From Streptomyces goshikiensis (lineage in GTDB: Bacteria > Actinomycetota > Actinomycetes > Streptomycetales > Streptomycetaceae), in assembly GCF_014650555.1 (NCBI RefSeq), contig NZ_BMVE01000022.1, forward strand, positions 22,677-86,676: a stretch of 64,000 nucleotides of DNA. Direction: 5' to 3'. The number at the start of each line of letters is the position of its first letter. The first letter of the stretch is position 1. The position numbers and the translations under genes were made by a program. The notes below the pieces were generated by a model. The model saw only the letters and a list, made by a program, of their open reading frames with translations, had not been told where the DNA came from and ran no database searches. Shown one piece after another: positions 48,821 through 57,879 of this stretch.

Positions 48821-49963
48821 ATGGGCGGTCGTATGCGGAGCGTGGGCGTTGAGGAAGAACTGCTGCTGGCGGACGCGGACAGCGGTGCGCCGCTGGCCGT
48901 GGCGGGAGCCGTTCTCGCCGCGGCCGACCGGGCCCAAGCCGCCGGCGAAGGGGTCGGCGAGGGGCGCGGCCACACGTTCGAGTCGGAACTCCAGGAGGAA
49001 CAGGTCGAGTTCGCCACGAAACCGGTGACCGACATGGGCGAGCTGCACCAGGAGATCGTCCGGTGGCGAGCCGAGGCCGCCCGGCACGCCGCGACGGCCG
49101 GTGCGGTCGTGGCGGCGATCGCGACGTCCCCGCTGGCCGTCCAGCCCTCCATCTCGCCGGGCCACCGCTACGAGTGGGTGGCGCGGCAGTTCGGCATGAC
49201 CGCCCAGGAGCAGCTGACCTGCGGCTGCCACGTGCACGTGTCGGTCGAGTCGGACGAGGAAGGCGTCGGCGTGCTGGACCGCATCCGGCCCTGGCTCCCC
49301 CTGCTGACCGCGCTGAGCGCGAACTCGCCGTTCTGGCAGGGCGAGGACACCCTGTACGGCAGCTACCGGAGCCGGGTGTGGAACCGGCTCCCCTCGGCCG
49401 GGCCCTTCGACGTGTTCGGCTCTCCGGCGCGCTACCACGCGGAGGTGCGGTCCATGGTGGACTCGGGCGTGCTCCGCGACAAGGGAATGCTCTGGTTCGA
49501 CGCCCGGCTGTCCGCCACCTACCCCACGGTGGAGATCAGAGTGGCGGACGTGTGCCTCGACGCCTCGACCCCCGTCCTGCTGGCCGGCCTCGTACGGGCG
49601 CTGGTCGAGACGGCGGCCCGGGAATGGCGGGCCGGCGAACCGCCCGCGCAGGTCAGTACCGGTCTGCTGCGGCTCGCGTCCTGGCAGGCGGGCCGCTCGG
49701 GGCTCGACGGCCCGCTTCTGCACCCCCTGTCGCTGCGGGAGACCTCGCCCGAGACGGCGATCGAAGCGCTCCTTCTGCACGTCGGAGACGCGCTGGCCGA
49801 CTCCGGCGACGAACACCTCGTACGGACCGGCGTCACGGACCTCCTGGAGCACGGCAACGGCGCGCGCGTACAGCGGGAGCTGCTGCGGTCGGACGGGGAC
49901 CTGGCCGCTGTCGTCCGTCACTGCGCGCGGCGCACGACGGGCACCGCCGAGGGTGCGGAATAA
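48821..49963 (+). CDS. YbdK-type carboxylate-amine ligase (GCS2 family)
   Basis: ATG 48821 follows GGAGAAGGG, giving 380 residues. It has the opening VGVEEELLLAD, the E-Q-V-E-F strand, CGCHVHVSV and YPTVEIRVAD, all typical of glutamate-cysteine ligase family 2. These enzymes join an amino acid amine to a carboxylate using ATP. The physiological substrates of the actinomycete copies are not established. A second copy is at 58319-59494, with about 35-40% similarity by eye. Confidence 0.9.
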   Translation: MGGRMRSVGVEEELLLADADSGAPLAVAGAVLAAADRAQAAGEGVGEGRGHTFESELQEEQVEFATKPVTDMGELHQEIVRWRAEAARHAATAGAVVAAIATSPLAVQPSISPGHRYEWVARQFGMTAQEQLTCGCHVHVSVESDEEGVGVLDRIRPWLPLLTALSANSPFWQGEDTLYGSYRSRVWNRLPSAGPFDVFGSPARYHAEVRSMVDSGVLRDKGMLWFDARLSATYPTVEIRVADVCLDASTPVLLAGLVRALVETAAREWRAGEPPAQVSTGLLRLASWQAGRSGLDGPLLHPLSLRETSPETAIEALLLHVGDALADSGDEHLVRTGVTDLLEHGNGARVQRELLRSDGDLAAVVRHCARRTTGTAEGAE

Positions 49964-50003
49964 TCGCTGGACACCCCGAACGCGGTGGCGTTGGCTGGTC
50001 GGC

Positions 50004-50573
50004 ATGCCGGAACCGGAACTGCGCACCGACCGTCTCCTGCTCCGCCGGTGGCGGGAGTCCGACCTCGAACCGTGGGCGGCGATGAACGCCGATCCCGAAG
50101 TCCGCGAGCACCTCGGCGAACCGCTGACGCGGGAGCAGAGCGACGCGGTGGCGGCGCTCATGCGGGCCGATTTCGAGGAGCGGGGCTTCGGATGGTGGGC
50201 GCTCGAAGTACGGGCGACCGGTGAGTTCATCGGCCGGGCCGGCCTGGACGAGGTGGACGCGGGCATGCCGTTCGCCGGGGTGGATGTCGGATGGCGGCTG
50301 ACGCGTTCGGCGTGGGGCCACGGTTACGCCACCGAGGCCGCCCTGAGCTGCCTGGCCTTCGGCTTCGAGGTCCTCGGGCTCCCGGAGATCATCGCGACGA
50401 CCACCGCCGGGAACGTTCGTTCGCAGGCGGTGATGCGCCGGATCGGCATGACCCGGGACCCGGCCGATGACTTCGAGGATCCGAGCGTGCCCGAAGGGCC
50501 GCTCCGCCGGTGCGTGCTGTACCGGACCCGTCGCGATGCGCCGCGGGCGGATCGGAGAGCCGCCGGCTCGTGA
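50004..50573 (+). CDS. GNAT acetyltransferase (RimJ/RimL type)
   Basis: 189 residues from ATG 50004. Motifs: LRTDRLLLRRWRESDLEPW at the start, the acetyl-CoA loop RSAWGHGYATEAA (about 101-113), and NVRSQAVMRRIGM near residue 140. It acetylates an amine of a small molecule or protein N-terminus. It follows the YbdK gene by 40 bases, so it may modify the same product. Confidence 0.9.
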   Translation: MPEPELRTDRLLLRRWRESDLEPWAAMNADPEVREHLGEPLTREQSDAVAALMRADFEERGFGWWALEVRATGEFIGRAGLDEVDAGMPFAGVDVGWRLTRSAWGHGYATEAALSCLAFGFEVLGLPEIIATTTAGNVRSQAVMRRIGMTRDPADDFEDPSVPEGPLRRCVLYRTRRDAPRADRRAAGS

Positions 50574-50605
50574 GGCTGCCGACGGCCCGTCACCTCGTTG
50601 AGGCG

Positions 50606-52198
50606 TCAGACTCGTTGCGCGTGGTGGAGAAGGGCGTGGAGGCCGTGCCGGCGGCGCAGCGCCGCCCGGGCGGCGTTCGCTCCGGGCGCGCCGTGGACTC
50701 CGCCACCGGGGTGGGCGGCCGCGGAGGCGAGGTAGAGGCCCCTCACGGGCGTCTCGGGCCGGCCGGTGCCGGGGGTGGGGCGGAAGATCGCCTGTTGGTG
50801 GAGGGCGGTGGTGCCGTTGTTGATGGCGCCGTTGTGGAGGTTCTCGTTCATCGCCTGGAGGGTGGTGGGGGCCAGGATCCGGCGGGCGCGGATCCTGGCA
50901 CGGAAGCCCGGTGCAAAGCGTTCCACTCGCGCTTCGAGGCGGTCGGCCATGGCTTCCTGTTCACGGGTGTCCCAGCGGCCGGTGATGCCGTCGGGGCCGG
51001 CGTCGGCGGTGACGCGCTGCGGGAGGTGGGTGTAGGCCCACGCCGATTCCGTGCCGGCGGGTGAGCGGCTGGGATCCGCCGTTGTCATCTGGCCGAGCAG
51101 GGCGAACGGCTCGTCGGGGACCTGCCCCATGGCGATCTGCGCGGAGAAGCGGGTCAGGGCGTCGATGCCGTCGGCGATGTGGACCGTGCCCGCGGCGGCC
51201 GCTCGCGGCGCCGTCCACGGCACCGGTCCCGTCAGCGCCCAGTCGACCTTGAAGGTCGCGAAGTCCCACTGGAAGCGCTCCAGGTCCCGCAGCAGCCGGC
51301 CAGGCAGGTGCTCCTCTCCCACGAGGTCCCGGTACAGGGCCGTCGCCGAGGTATCGGCGAGCACGGCCCGCCGGGCACTGATCCCCTCCCCGCCCGCGGT
51401 CGTGACGCCCACGGCCCTGCCTCCCCGTACGACGACGGAGGCGACCCGCTGACCGCAGCGCAGGACGCCGCCGCGGCGCCGGAACCGGCTCACCAGGGCG
51501 GCGGTCAGCGCTCCGGAGCCGCCGACGGGGACGGGGAAGCCGTGGCTCTGCCCGAGCATCGACATCAGCCAGCCGAAGCCGCCGCTGCCCGCCGCCTCGG
51601 GGGCGAGGTCGGCGTGCAGGGCGTTGCCGGCGAGCAGCAGCCGGCCGCCCTCCCCCGCGAACTGCTCCTCGCCCAGACGGCGTACGGGAAGGGCGAGGTT
51701 GCGGGCCAGCCGCAGCCCGCCGGCGGCCCGGAGCCTCGCCGCCAGACGGAGTCCGGCACGGACCGGGGGGAAGGGGGTGAACAGGGACCGCACCAGCTCC
51801 GGCCCGACCCGGCTCCACACCTCGTACATGTCCTGCCAGGCGTCCCCGTCGGCGCGGGCGAACTCCGCCAGCCCGGCGGCCGTATCGGCCGTGCGGCGCT
51901 CCAGTACGGCGCACCGGCCGTCCGGCAGCGGATGGGCGAGTACGGACGGGGCCTGGCTCCAGCGCAGACCCTCCGCGGCGAGGTCGAGGCGGGCGAGCAC
52001 CGGCGAGGCGGCGGCCAGCGGGTAGAAGGAGCTGAAGAGGTCCGATACGTAGTCGGGGTGGACACCCCGGTCGCTGCGGACGGCGCCTCCGGGTTGCTCC
52101 TGCGCCTCCAGGACCTCGACGGACCACCCGGCGTCGACGAGGACGTTCGCGGCCACCAGGCCGTTGGGCCCGGCGCCGATCACCACGGCGTCAGGCAC
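50606..52198 (-). CDS. PYROXD2/phytoene desaturase-like FAD oxidoreductase
   Basis: 530 residues from GTG 52198. It has the dinucleotide-binding start AVVIGAGPNGLVAANVL, the GG motif EQPGGAVRSD, and the C-terminal phrase LYLASAAAHPGGGVHGAPG. This is the carotenoid desaturase/PYROXD2 branch of FAD amine-oxidase-like enzymes. There are no carotenoid genes nearby. The SRPBCC-like remnant that overlaps its start by eight bases may once have been a partner. Confidence 0.88.
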   Translation of the reverse strand: MPDAVVIGAGPNGLVAANVLVDAGWSVEVLEAQEQPGGAVRSDRGVHPDYVSDLFSSFYPLAAASPVLARLDLAAEGLRWSQAPSVLAHPLPDGRCAVLERRTADTAAGLAEFARADGDAWQDMYEVWSRVGPELVRSLFTPFPPVRAGLRLAARLRAAGGLRLARNLALPVRRLGEEQFAGEGGRLLLAGNALHADLAPEAAGSGGFGWLMSMLGQSHGFPVPVGGSGALTAALVSRFRRRGGVLRCGQRVASVVVRGGRAVGVTTAGGEGISARRAVLADTSATALYRDLVGEEHLPGRLLRDLERFQWDFATFKVDWALTGPVPWTAPRAAAAGTVHIADGIDALTRFSAQIAMGQVPDEPFALLGQMTTADPSRSPAGTESAWAYTHLPQRVTADAGPDGITGRWDTREQEAMADRLEARVERFAPGFRARIRARRILAPTTLQAMNENLHNGAINNGTTALHQQAIFRPTPGTGRPETPVRGLYLASAAAHPGGGVHGAPGANAARAALRRRHGLHALLHHAQRV

Positions 52199-52334
52199 GG
52201 CAGGCGCCGGCGCCGCCGCGCTCCACGAACGTGGCCGGGCGGGCCGGCATGCCCCGGTGCCGGACGGTGGTCATACCGTCGGCCGACCGGGGGCCGTGCG
52301 GTGAGCGCCGGATCAGCTGGTGCCGGACGGCCAT
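52191..52334 (-). pseudogene. Probable internally deleted SRPBCC-family gene
   Basis: ATG 52334 lies nine bases after GGAGGG and opens a 47-codon frame overlapping the next start by eight bases. Its first 13 residues (MAVRHQLIRRSPH) resemble the start of the SRPBCC proteins that, as I recall, precede this oxidoreductase in other Streptomyces. Its next part (VRHRGMPARPATFVERG) resembles their C-terminal helix. The roughly 100 residues between are missing, leaving no ligand pocket. This reading depends on remembered homologues, and an unrelated small protein is possible. Confidence 0.45.
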
Positions 52335-52416
52335 GGAAGACGTCCCTCCGTCCACGGGCGGTGTCACGGTCATCGTGCGCCACCCCGGACCGCCTCGCAT
52401 CTCGCCCTCCCGGGGG

Positions 52417-54150
52417 TCAGCCTTCGCGGCTCGGGAGGATCTCCTTCATCTTGGCGATGGCGAAGCCCCAGCCCTGCGCCACGGTCGGCTTGCCCGGTAC
52501 GGCCACTTCCTCGGGGTTGGTCAGCACGTCCAGCAGGACCGGGCCCGGGGTGTCGAACGCCCGGCGGACGCTGTCGTGGAGGTCGGCCGGATCGGTGACG
52601 CGGATCCCGGTGAGGCCGAGCGCCGTGGCTACGGCGGCGAAGTCGGGGTTGTCGAGCTCCGTACCGAATTCGGGCAGGCCCGCCTGCTCCTGTTCGAGCT
52701 TGACCATGCCCAGCCGGCGGTTGTCGAAGACGACGAGCTTGACCGGCAGCCGGTACGTCGCCAGGGTCATCAGGTCGCCGAGGAGCATGCCGAGTCCGCC
52801 GTCACCGCAGAAGGCGACGATCTGCCGGTCGGGGGCCCAGAGCTGGGCGCCGAGGGCCTGGGGCATGGCGTTGGCCATCGAGCCGAGGTTGTACGAGCCG
52901 ATCAGGCGCCTGCTTCCGCGCATGGTGACGAAGCGGGAGAGCCAGACGGTGGCCATGCCGGTGTCGGAGGTGAACACGGCGTCCTCGGCGGCGTACGCGT
53001 CGACCGCGGCGGCCAGCGCCTCGGGCCGGATCTCGTGGTCACGGTTGTCCAGCGCCGCGCGCAGCTTGCCGGTCCAGCGGTGCTCGTGCCCGGGGTCGGC
53101 CAGGCGCCGCTGGCCCTCCTCCCACTTCACGAACCGCTCCCGGGCGTCGTCCAGGTGCGCGCGGTCGGGGGCCTCGGATTCCTTCAGCAGCGGGAGCAGG
53201 GCGCGCAGCGTGGCGCCCACGTCGCCGGCGAGGCCCACGTCGACGGGGACCCGGCGCCCCAGGTGCTCCTCACGGGTGTCGATCTGGACCACCTTGCAGT
53301 CCTTCGGGTACCAGTCCCGGTAGGGGAAGTCGGTGCCCAGCATGAGGAGGGTGTCGCCGTGATCGAGGGCGTGGGAGGCGGCGGGGTTGCCGATCAGGCC
53401 GGTCTGGCCGACCTGGAAGGGGTTGTCGTCCTCGAAGCCCTCCTTCGCCTTCAGGGTGAGCACCATGGGGGCCGAGAGCAGTTCGGCGGCCCGCAGGACC
53501 TCGGTACGGGCGTCGCGGGCTCCGCGGCCGACGAGGAGGGTGACGCGTGAGGCGGCGTTCAGGAGTTCGGCGGCCTCGGCGAGGGCGGGGCCGTCGGGCC
53601 GGGTGACGGCGCGTTCGAGGGCGAAGCGCGCCGGGCGGTCGTCGGGGAGCTCCTGGTCGCCGAGGTCGCCGGGGACGGTCAGCACGGCGACGCCGCCCTG
53701 GGTGACGGCGGCGCGTACGGCGGACTCCAGCATCCGCGGCATCTGCTCCGGGGAGGTGACGGTGGCCCGGTAGACGGACACGTCGCGGAAGAGGAGGTCG
53801 TTGTCGACTTCCTGGAAGTAGTCGCTGCCGATCTCGGCGAGCGGGACCTGTCCGCAGATGGCGAGGACGGGCGTACGGCTCTTCGCGGCGTCGTACAGCC
53901 CGTTGAGGAGGTGTACGGAGCCGGGTCCCACCGTGCCCATGCACACCCCGAGGGTGCCGGAGAGCTGGGACTGGGCCCCTGCGGCGAAGGCGGCGGCCTC
54001 TTCGTGCCGGCAGCCGACCCAGGTCAGCTCCTCGGTGGTGCGGATCGCGTCGGTCAGCGGGTTCAGGGCGTCTCCGACGACGCCGAATACGTGCCGGACG
54101 CCCAGGTCCTTCAGCGCGTCGATGATCACACGGGCCACGGTGCGTGCCAC
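52417..54150 (-). CDS. poxB: PoxB-like thiamine diphosphate enzyme (pyruvate oxidase/dehydrogenase)
   Basis: 577 residues from GTG 54150. The activating glutamate is in WVGCRHEEAAAFAAGA. The ThDP/Mg motif is FCGDGGLGMLLGDLMTLA followed by N in VVFDN, and an FAD/nucleotide domain occupies the middle. QEQAGLPEFGTELDNPDFA is typical of pyruvate dehydrogenase (quinone) PoxB. The C-terminal membrane-binding helix known from E. coli is not obvious. It would convert pyruvate to acetate and CO2 and pass electrons to quinone. Confidence 0.9.
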   Translation of the reverse strand: MARTVARVIIDALKDLGVRHVFGVVGDALNPLTDAIRTTEELTWVGCRHEEAAAFAAGAQSQLSGTLGVCMGTVGPGSVHLLNGLYDAAKSRTPVLAICGQVPLAEIGSDYFQEVDNDLLFRDVSVYRATVTSPEQMPRMLESAVRAAVTQGGVAVLTVPGDLGDQELPDDRPARFALERAVTRPDGPALAEAAELLNAASRVTLLVGRGARDARTEVLRAAELLSAPMVLTLKAKEGFEDDNPFQVGQTGLIGNPAASHALDHGDTLLMLGTDFPYRDWYPKDCKVVQIDTREEHLGRRVPVDVGLAGDVGATLRALLPLLKESEAPDRAHLDDARERFVKWEEGQRRLADPGHEHRWTGKLRAALDNRDHEIRPEALAAAVDAYAAEDAVFTSDTGMATVWLSRFVTMRGSRRLIGSYNLGSMANAMPQALGAQLWAPDRQIVAFCGDGGLGMLLGDLMTLATYRLPVKLVVFDNRRLGMVKLEQEQAGLPEFGTELDNPDFAAVATALGLTGIRVTDPADLHDSVRRAFDTPGPVLLDVLTNPEEVAVPGKPTVAQGWGFAIAKMKEILPSREG

Positions 54151-54171
54151 AGGAGTGCCCTTCCCTCGGTC

Positions 54172-55680
54172 TCAGTCGGCGAAGCGGTCCGGGTCGGCCG
54201 CCCGCCAGTCGGATGCCCAGCCGTCGGGCGCTGATGCGAGCAGTTGCCCGGGAGTCAGCCAGTCGTGGAGTTCCGCGTACGAGCGCACGGTGTGCGGGTC
54301 CACCCGCTGGAGCAGCTGGTGGGGGCGCAGCCCGGTCGGGCCGTCGACGCCCATCGCCGCCATGATCTGCAGGGCGCTCTTGACCGTGGCCTCCTGGTAG
54401 CGCGCGACGCGCCTTGACTTGTCGTCGACGTCGACGGCGCGGGCCCGGCGCGCGTCCTGGGTGGCGACCCCCACGGGGCAGGCGTTGGTGTGGCAGCGCT
54501 GGGCCTGGATGCAGCCGATCGCGAACATCATGGCGCGGGCGGCGTTGGTGTAGTCGGCGCCCTGGAGCAGGCGTTTGACGAGGTCGCTCCCGGTGGCGAC
54601 CTTGCCGGAGGCCCCGATCCGGACGCGGTCGCGCAGCCCCGTGCCCATGAGGGCGTTGTGCACGGTCATCAGCCCTTCGCCGAGCGGCAGGCCGACGTTG
54701 TCCGCGAACTCCAGCGGCGCCGCCCCCGTACCGCCCTCCGCGCCGTCGACGACGATGAAGTCGGGGGTGGTGTTCTCCTCCAGCATGGCCTTGCACACGG
54801 CGAGGAACTCACGGCGGGAGCCGACGCACAGCTTGAAACCGACGGGCTTTCCGCCGGCCAGCTCGCGCATCCGGGCCAGGAAGCGGACCAGTTCGCGGGG
54901 CGTGGAGTAGACGCGGTGGTAGGGCGGCGAGATCACGGTCCGCCCCTGTGGGACACCGCGGACCTCCGCGATCTCCGCGTTCACCTTGGCGCCCGGCAGC
55001 ACTCCCCCGATGCCCGGCTTGGCGCCCTGACTGATCTTCAGCGAGACGCATTTGACCTGCTCGTGCGCAGCCTTCTCGGCGAACTGGCGGGCGTCGAAGT
55101 CCCCGTCGTCGGTGCGGCAGCCGAAGTAGCCGGTGCCTATCTCCCAGATGAGGTCCCCGCCGGGCCCGAGGTGGTACTCGGAGAGGCCGCCCTCGCCGGT
55201 GTCGTGCGCGAAGCCGCCCAGCCGGGCTCCGGTGTTGAGGGCCAGCACGGCGTTGCCGGACAGCGAGCCGAAGCTCATCGCCGAGACGTTGAGCAGGGCC
55301 ATGTCGTACGGCCGGGTGCAGTCGGGGCCGCCGATCCGGACACGGGGCGGGTCGGTGCGCACGGGGCGCGGGGCCATGGACGGGGTGAGGTATTCACTTC
55401 CCGCCCGGTAGAGGTCGAGTTCGGTGCCGAAGGGCTCCTCGGCGTCGGTGCCCTTGGCCCGCTGGTAGACGATGTTGCGGGTGTCGCGGTCGAAGGGGCG
55501 GCCGTCGAAGTTCCGCTCGATGAAGTACTGCTGGATCTCCGGGCGCAGCGCCTCCAGGGCGAACCGCAGGTGCCCGAGCAGCGGGTAGTTCCGCAGGAGG
55601 GAATGCCGGCGCTGTACGAGGTCGTGTACGGCCAGCGCCGCGAGCGCTCCGAGCAGGACGAAGAGAAGTATTTTCAGCAC
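54172..55680 (-). CDS. FMN-binding glutamate synthase-like protein, membrane-tethered
   Basis: 502 residues from GTG 55680. An N-terminal membrane helix (1-18) is followed by the glutamate synthase FMN/iron-sulfur core: MSFGSLSGNAVLALNTGA, KISQGAKPGIGG, VVDGAEGGTGAAP, and the 3Fe-4S-type cysteines in CIQAQRCHTNACPVG. There is no amidotransferase domain, so it is a stand-alone GltS-like oxidoreductase. Its acceptor is unknown. It lies 21 bases upstream of poxB on the same strand, so both may feed one electron carrier. Confidence 0.9.
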   Translation of the reverse strand: MLKILLFVLLGALAALAVHDLVQRRHSLLRNYPLLGHLRFALEALRPEIQQYFIERNFDGRPFDRDTRNIVYQRAKGTDAEEPFGTELDLYRAGSEYLTPSMAPRPVRTDPPRVRIGGPDCTRPYDMALLNVSAMSFGSLSGNAVLALNTGARLGGFAHDTGEGGLSEYHLGPGGDLIWEIGTGYFGCRTDDGDFDARQFAEKAAHEQVKCVSLKISQGAKPGIGGVLPGAKVNAEIAEVRGVPQGRTVISPPYHRVYSTPRELVRFLARMRELAGGKPVGFKLCVGSRREFLAVCKAMLEENTTPDFIVVDGAEGGTGAAPLEFADNVGLPLGEGLMTVHNALMGTGLRDRVRIGASGKVATGSDLVKRLLQGADYTNAARAMMFAIGCIQAQRCHTNACPVGVATQDARRARAVDVDDKSRRVARYQEATVKSALQIMAAMGVDGPTGLRPHQLLQRVDPHTVRSYAELHDWLTPGQLLASAPDGWASDWRAADPDRFAD

Positions 55681-55708
55681 GGCGCGCTTGTGTCCCGAAG
55701 CCGGGACG

Positions 55709-56779
55709 TCAACCGCGTCGGCGCGGCGCGTCCGCCTCGGGCAGGGGTGTGCGCAGCGCGCTGCGTCCGCCGTCCCAGGCGTCGCGGATGTGGCGGGCGA
55801 GGCGGTCCTCCAGCAGGACGGTCGCCGCGCAGCCGAAGGCGACGTCGCCCTCCAGGTCCGGCTCGTCGGCGAGGAGACCGCCGATGACCTCGTGGCGTAC
55901 GAGCTGTTCGTGGACGGCGTCGGCCTCGACGTGCTCGGTGTAGAAGTGCTCGGCGGCGGCTCCGGCCCCGCACCGCCGCATGGCCTTGGCCAGGCGCCTC
56001 GACCCGGGCGAGGAGGTGACCTCGACGCAGGCGAAGTGGCCGACGAGGGCGCCCCGCAGGGCCCGGTGGAGTCCGAAGAGGGACATCAGGTTCACGGTCG
56101 CGAGCAGGGGGGCCGGGGCGTGGTCCAGATAGCGGCCGTACGTGGGGTCGAGGCCGAGGTCGGCCATCAGGTCGGCGAAGAGCCGCGCGTGGATCCGCTC
56201 GGCGCGGCCCGCGCCGAACTCGTCGTACTCGATGGCGACCATGGCGGCCTTGGCGCGGCCGGTGAGGCGGGGGATCACCCAGGCGTGCGGGTCCGCCTCC
56301 TTCAGGTGGTAGAGGGAGCGCAGGGCGGCGTACTCGCGCAGCTGCCAGAGTTCGCCGTCGGTCTCCAGGTGGTGGCTGAGGCTGCCGGAGAGGTCCACGG
56401 GTTCGACGAGGAGCGGGGCGAAGGCCGCCTCGACCGATCGGGGCGCGTCGTACGGTTCGCAGCGCAGGGCGTGCAGGAAGCGGGCTTCCAGGGCCTGTCG
56501 CAGCCGCAGCAGTTCCGGGTCCCATTCGCGGGCGTCGTCCACGCCGTCGAAGCCGCGGTAGTGCGGTTCGTACAGGAGGTAGAGGGCGAGCTGGAGGTCC
56601 TCGCCCCAGGGGTCGGCCTTCAGGACGGATTCGGGGGCGTACCGCGGAGGGCAGCCGGAGCGCAGGGCCAGGGTCACGGCGCCGGACAGTTCGCCCCGCC
56701 CGTCGACCAGGTGGGGGCGGGAGTGGGGGCGGGCACGGCGGTCAGCGGTCACGGTCGGGCTCGGGGTGGGCGGTGTCAT
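55709..56779 (-). CDS. Heme-oxygenase-like diiron redox enzyme (iron-containing redox family)
   Basis: ATG 56779 gives 356 residues. A helical core (about 125-330) has diiron-type ligands: Y-D-E-F near AMVAIEYDEFG, EVTSSPGSRR and EHVEADAVHEQL. The family (HDO-like) includes oxidases that act on amino acids or fatty acids with O2. Its ATG overlaps the stop of the CDGSH gene, so the iron-sulfur protein probably supplies electrons or is co-made with it. Confidence 0.82.
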   Translation of the reverse strand: MTPPTPSPTVTADRRARPHSRPHLVDGRGELSGAVTLALRSGCPPRYAPESVLKADPWGEDLQLALYLLYEPHYRGFDGVDDAREWDPELLRLRQALEARFLHALRCEPYDAPRSVEAAFAPLLVEPVDLSGSLSHHLETDGELWQLREYAALRSLYHLKEADPHAWVIPRLTGRAKAAMVAIEYDEFGAGRAERIHARLFADLMADLGLDPTYGRYLDHAPAPLLATVNLMSLFGLHRALRGALVGHFACVEVTSSPGSRRLAKAMRRCGAGAAAEHFYTEHVEADAVHEQLVRHEVIGGLLADEPDLEGDVAFGCAATVLLEDRLARHIRDAWDGGRSALRTPLPEADAPRRRG

Positions 56780-57078
56780 GACGGGTTCCCCTCCTCGGGC
56801 TTCCCGGGCTTCCCGGGCTTCTTGGCCTCGGGCTCCTCGGGCGGCGCGGCGGCGCGCTCGCGCCGGCGGTGGCTGGTGTCGCACCAGGGGTAGGCGCGGC
56901 TGCGGCGGCAGGTGCAGACCGCGACCATGAACCGGTCGGACCGGGCCACCGTCCCGTCGTCCAGGGCGATCTCGACCGGCCCCTCGACCAGGACCGGGCC
57001 TTCGGGATCCACGCGCACCCGGCGCGCGGGCGCCGCCGCGCCGCCCCGGCCCGGGGTGGTGTCAGGGGTACTGGGCAC
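56776..57078 (-). CDS. CDGSH-type iron-sulfur protein
   Basis: GTG 57078, 100 residues. The cluster ligands are C55, C57, C66 and H70 in CTCRRSRAYPWCDTSH, the exact CDGSH spacing (three Cys, one His) for a 2Fe-2S cluster. The tail is rich in Lys, Pro and Glu. Its start lies inside the end of the methyltransferase gene (17-base overlap) and its stop overlaps the diiron oxidase start. Stoichiometric co-expression of the three is likely. Confidence 0.92.
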   Translation of the reverse strand: MPSTPDTTPGRGGAAAPARRVRVDPEGPVLVEGPVEIALDDGTVARSDRFMVAVCTCRRSRAYPWCDTSHRRRERAAAPPEEPEAKKPGKPGKPEEGNPS

Positions 57079-57751
57079 GGATGACCACCAGCTCTTCCCG
57101 TTCCTCGGCTCCGGCCGCCAGGCCCTGCCGCTCCAGCCAGGCCCGCCGCGAGCGCAGGACGGGCCCCCACGGTACGGAGGCCCTGGCCGTGACCTCCGCG
57201 ATCAGCCGCGCCCCGGCCAGCCGGTCGACGGTCTCCTCGGCCCCGCACATCCCCGAGTGCACCATGAGCAGGACGCCGCCGGGACGCAGGAGGGCCGGGG
57301 CCCGCGCACAGATCCGGTCGATGACATCGCGCCCGTCGGGGCCCGCGTCCCAGGCCCGCTCGGGGCCGTGCGCGGGGGGCCGGGTCGCGGGGGCGGGGAC
57401 GTACGGGGGATTCGCCACGACCAGGTCGTAGCGGCGCCCCTCGGTGCGGGCCGCGAAGTCGCCGTGCAGGACGCGCAGGGGAACCCGCCGGCGCAGCGCG
57501 TTCAGCCGGGCCGTCACGACGGCGGGCCAGGCGACGTCGACCGCCGTGACCCGGGCTCCCCTGCCGGCGGCGTGCAGGGCCAGCGCGCCGGTGCCCGTGC
57601 CGATCTCCAGCACGTCCCGGCGGGACCCGAAGTCCTCGCGGGTGAGTGCCTCGGCGAGGAGCCGGGTGTCCGCCTGGGGCCGGTAGACGCCCGGGAGGGC
57701 GATCAGGCCGGCGGACAGGATGTCCCCCCGGGTGAGAGCGGTACTGGTCAA
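57062..57751 (-). CDS. HemK2/MTQ2-like methyltransferase
   Basis: TTG 57751 lies six bases after GGAGG and starts TSTALTRGDILSAGLIALPG, giving 229 residues. The SAM site is LEIGTGTGALALHAAG (about 48-63), and the substrate loop is VVANPPY, N114-P-P-Y117. The NPPY motif marks methyltransferases that modify glutamine, asparagine or base amines. HemK2/MTQ2 methylates class I release factors in eukaryotes and archaea. The target in this context is unknown. It is the first gene of a coupled trio with the CDGSH and diiron genes. Confidence 0.87.
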   Translation of the reverse strand: MTSTALTRGDILSAGLIALPGVYRPQADTRLLAEALTREDFGSRRDVLEIGTGTGALALHAAGRGARVTAVDVAWPAVVTARLNALRRRVPLRVLHGDFAARTEGRRYDLVVANPPYVPAPATRPPAHGPERAWDAGPDGRDVIDRICARAPALLRPGGVLLMVHSGMCGAEETVDRLAGARLIAEVTARASVPWGPVLRSRRAWLERQGLAAGAEEREELVVIRAQYP

Positions 57752-57879
57752 CGCGTTCCTCCGGTTCGGTCGGGGCCGCGTCGGCGGGTGCGGCCTTGGG
57801 CCGGGCACGCTTCGCCTGCCCGCTGCGGGGAGTCCCATACCGGAACGGGGCGATCTTCGGAATTCCGGGTCCGTCCCAC

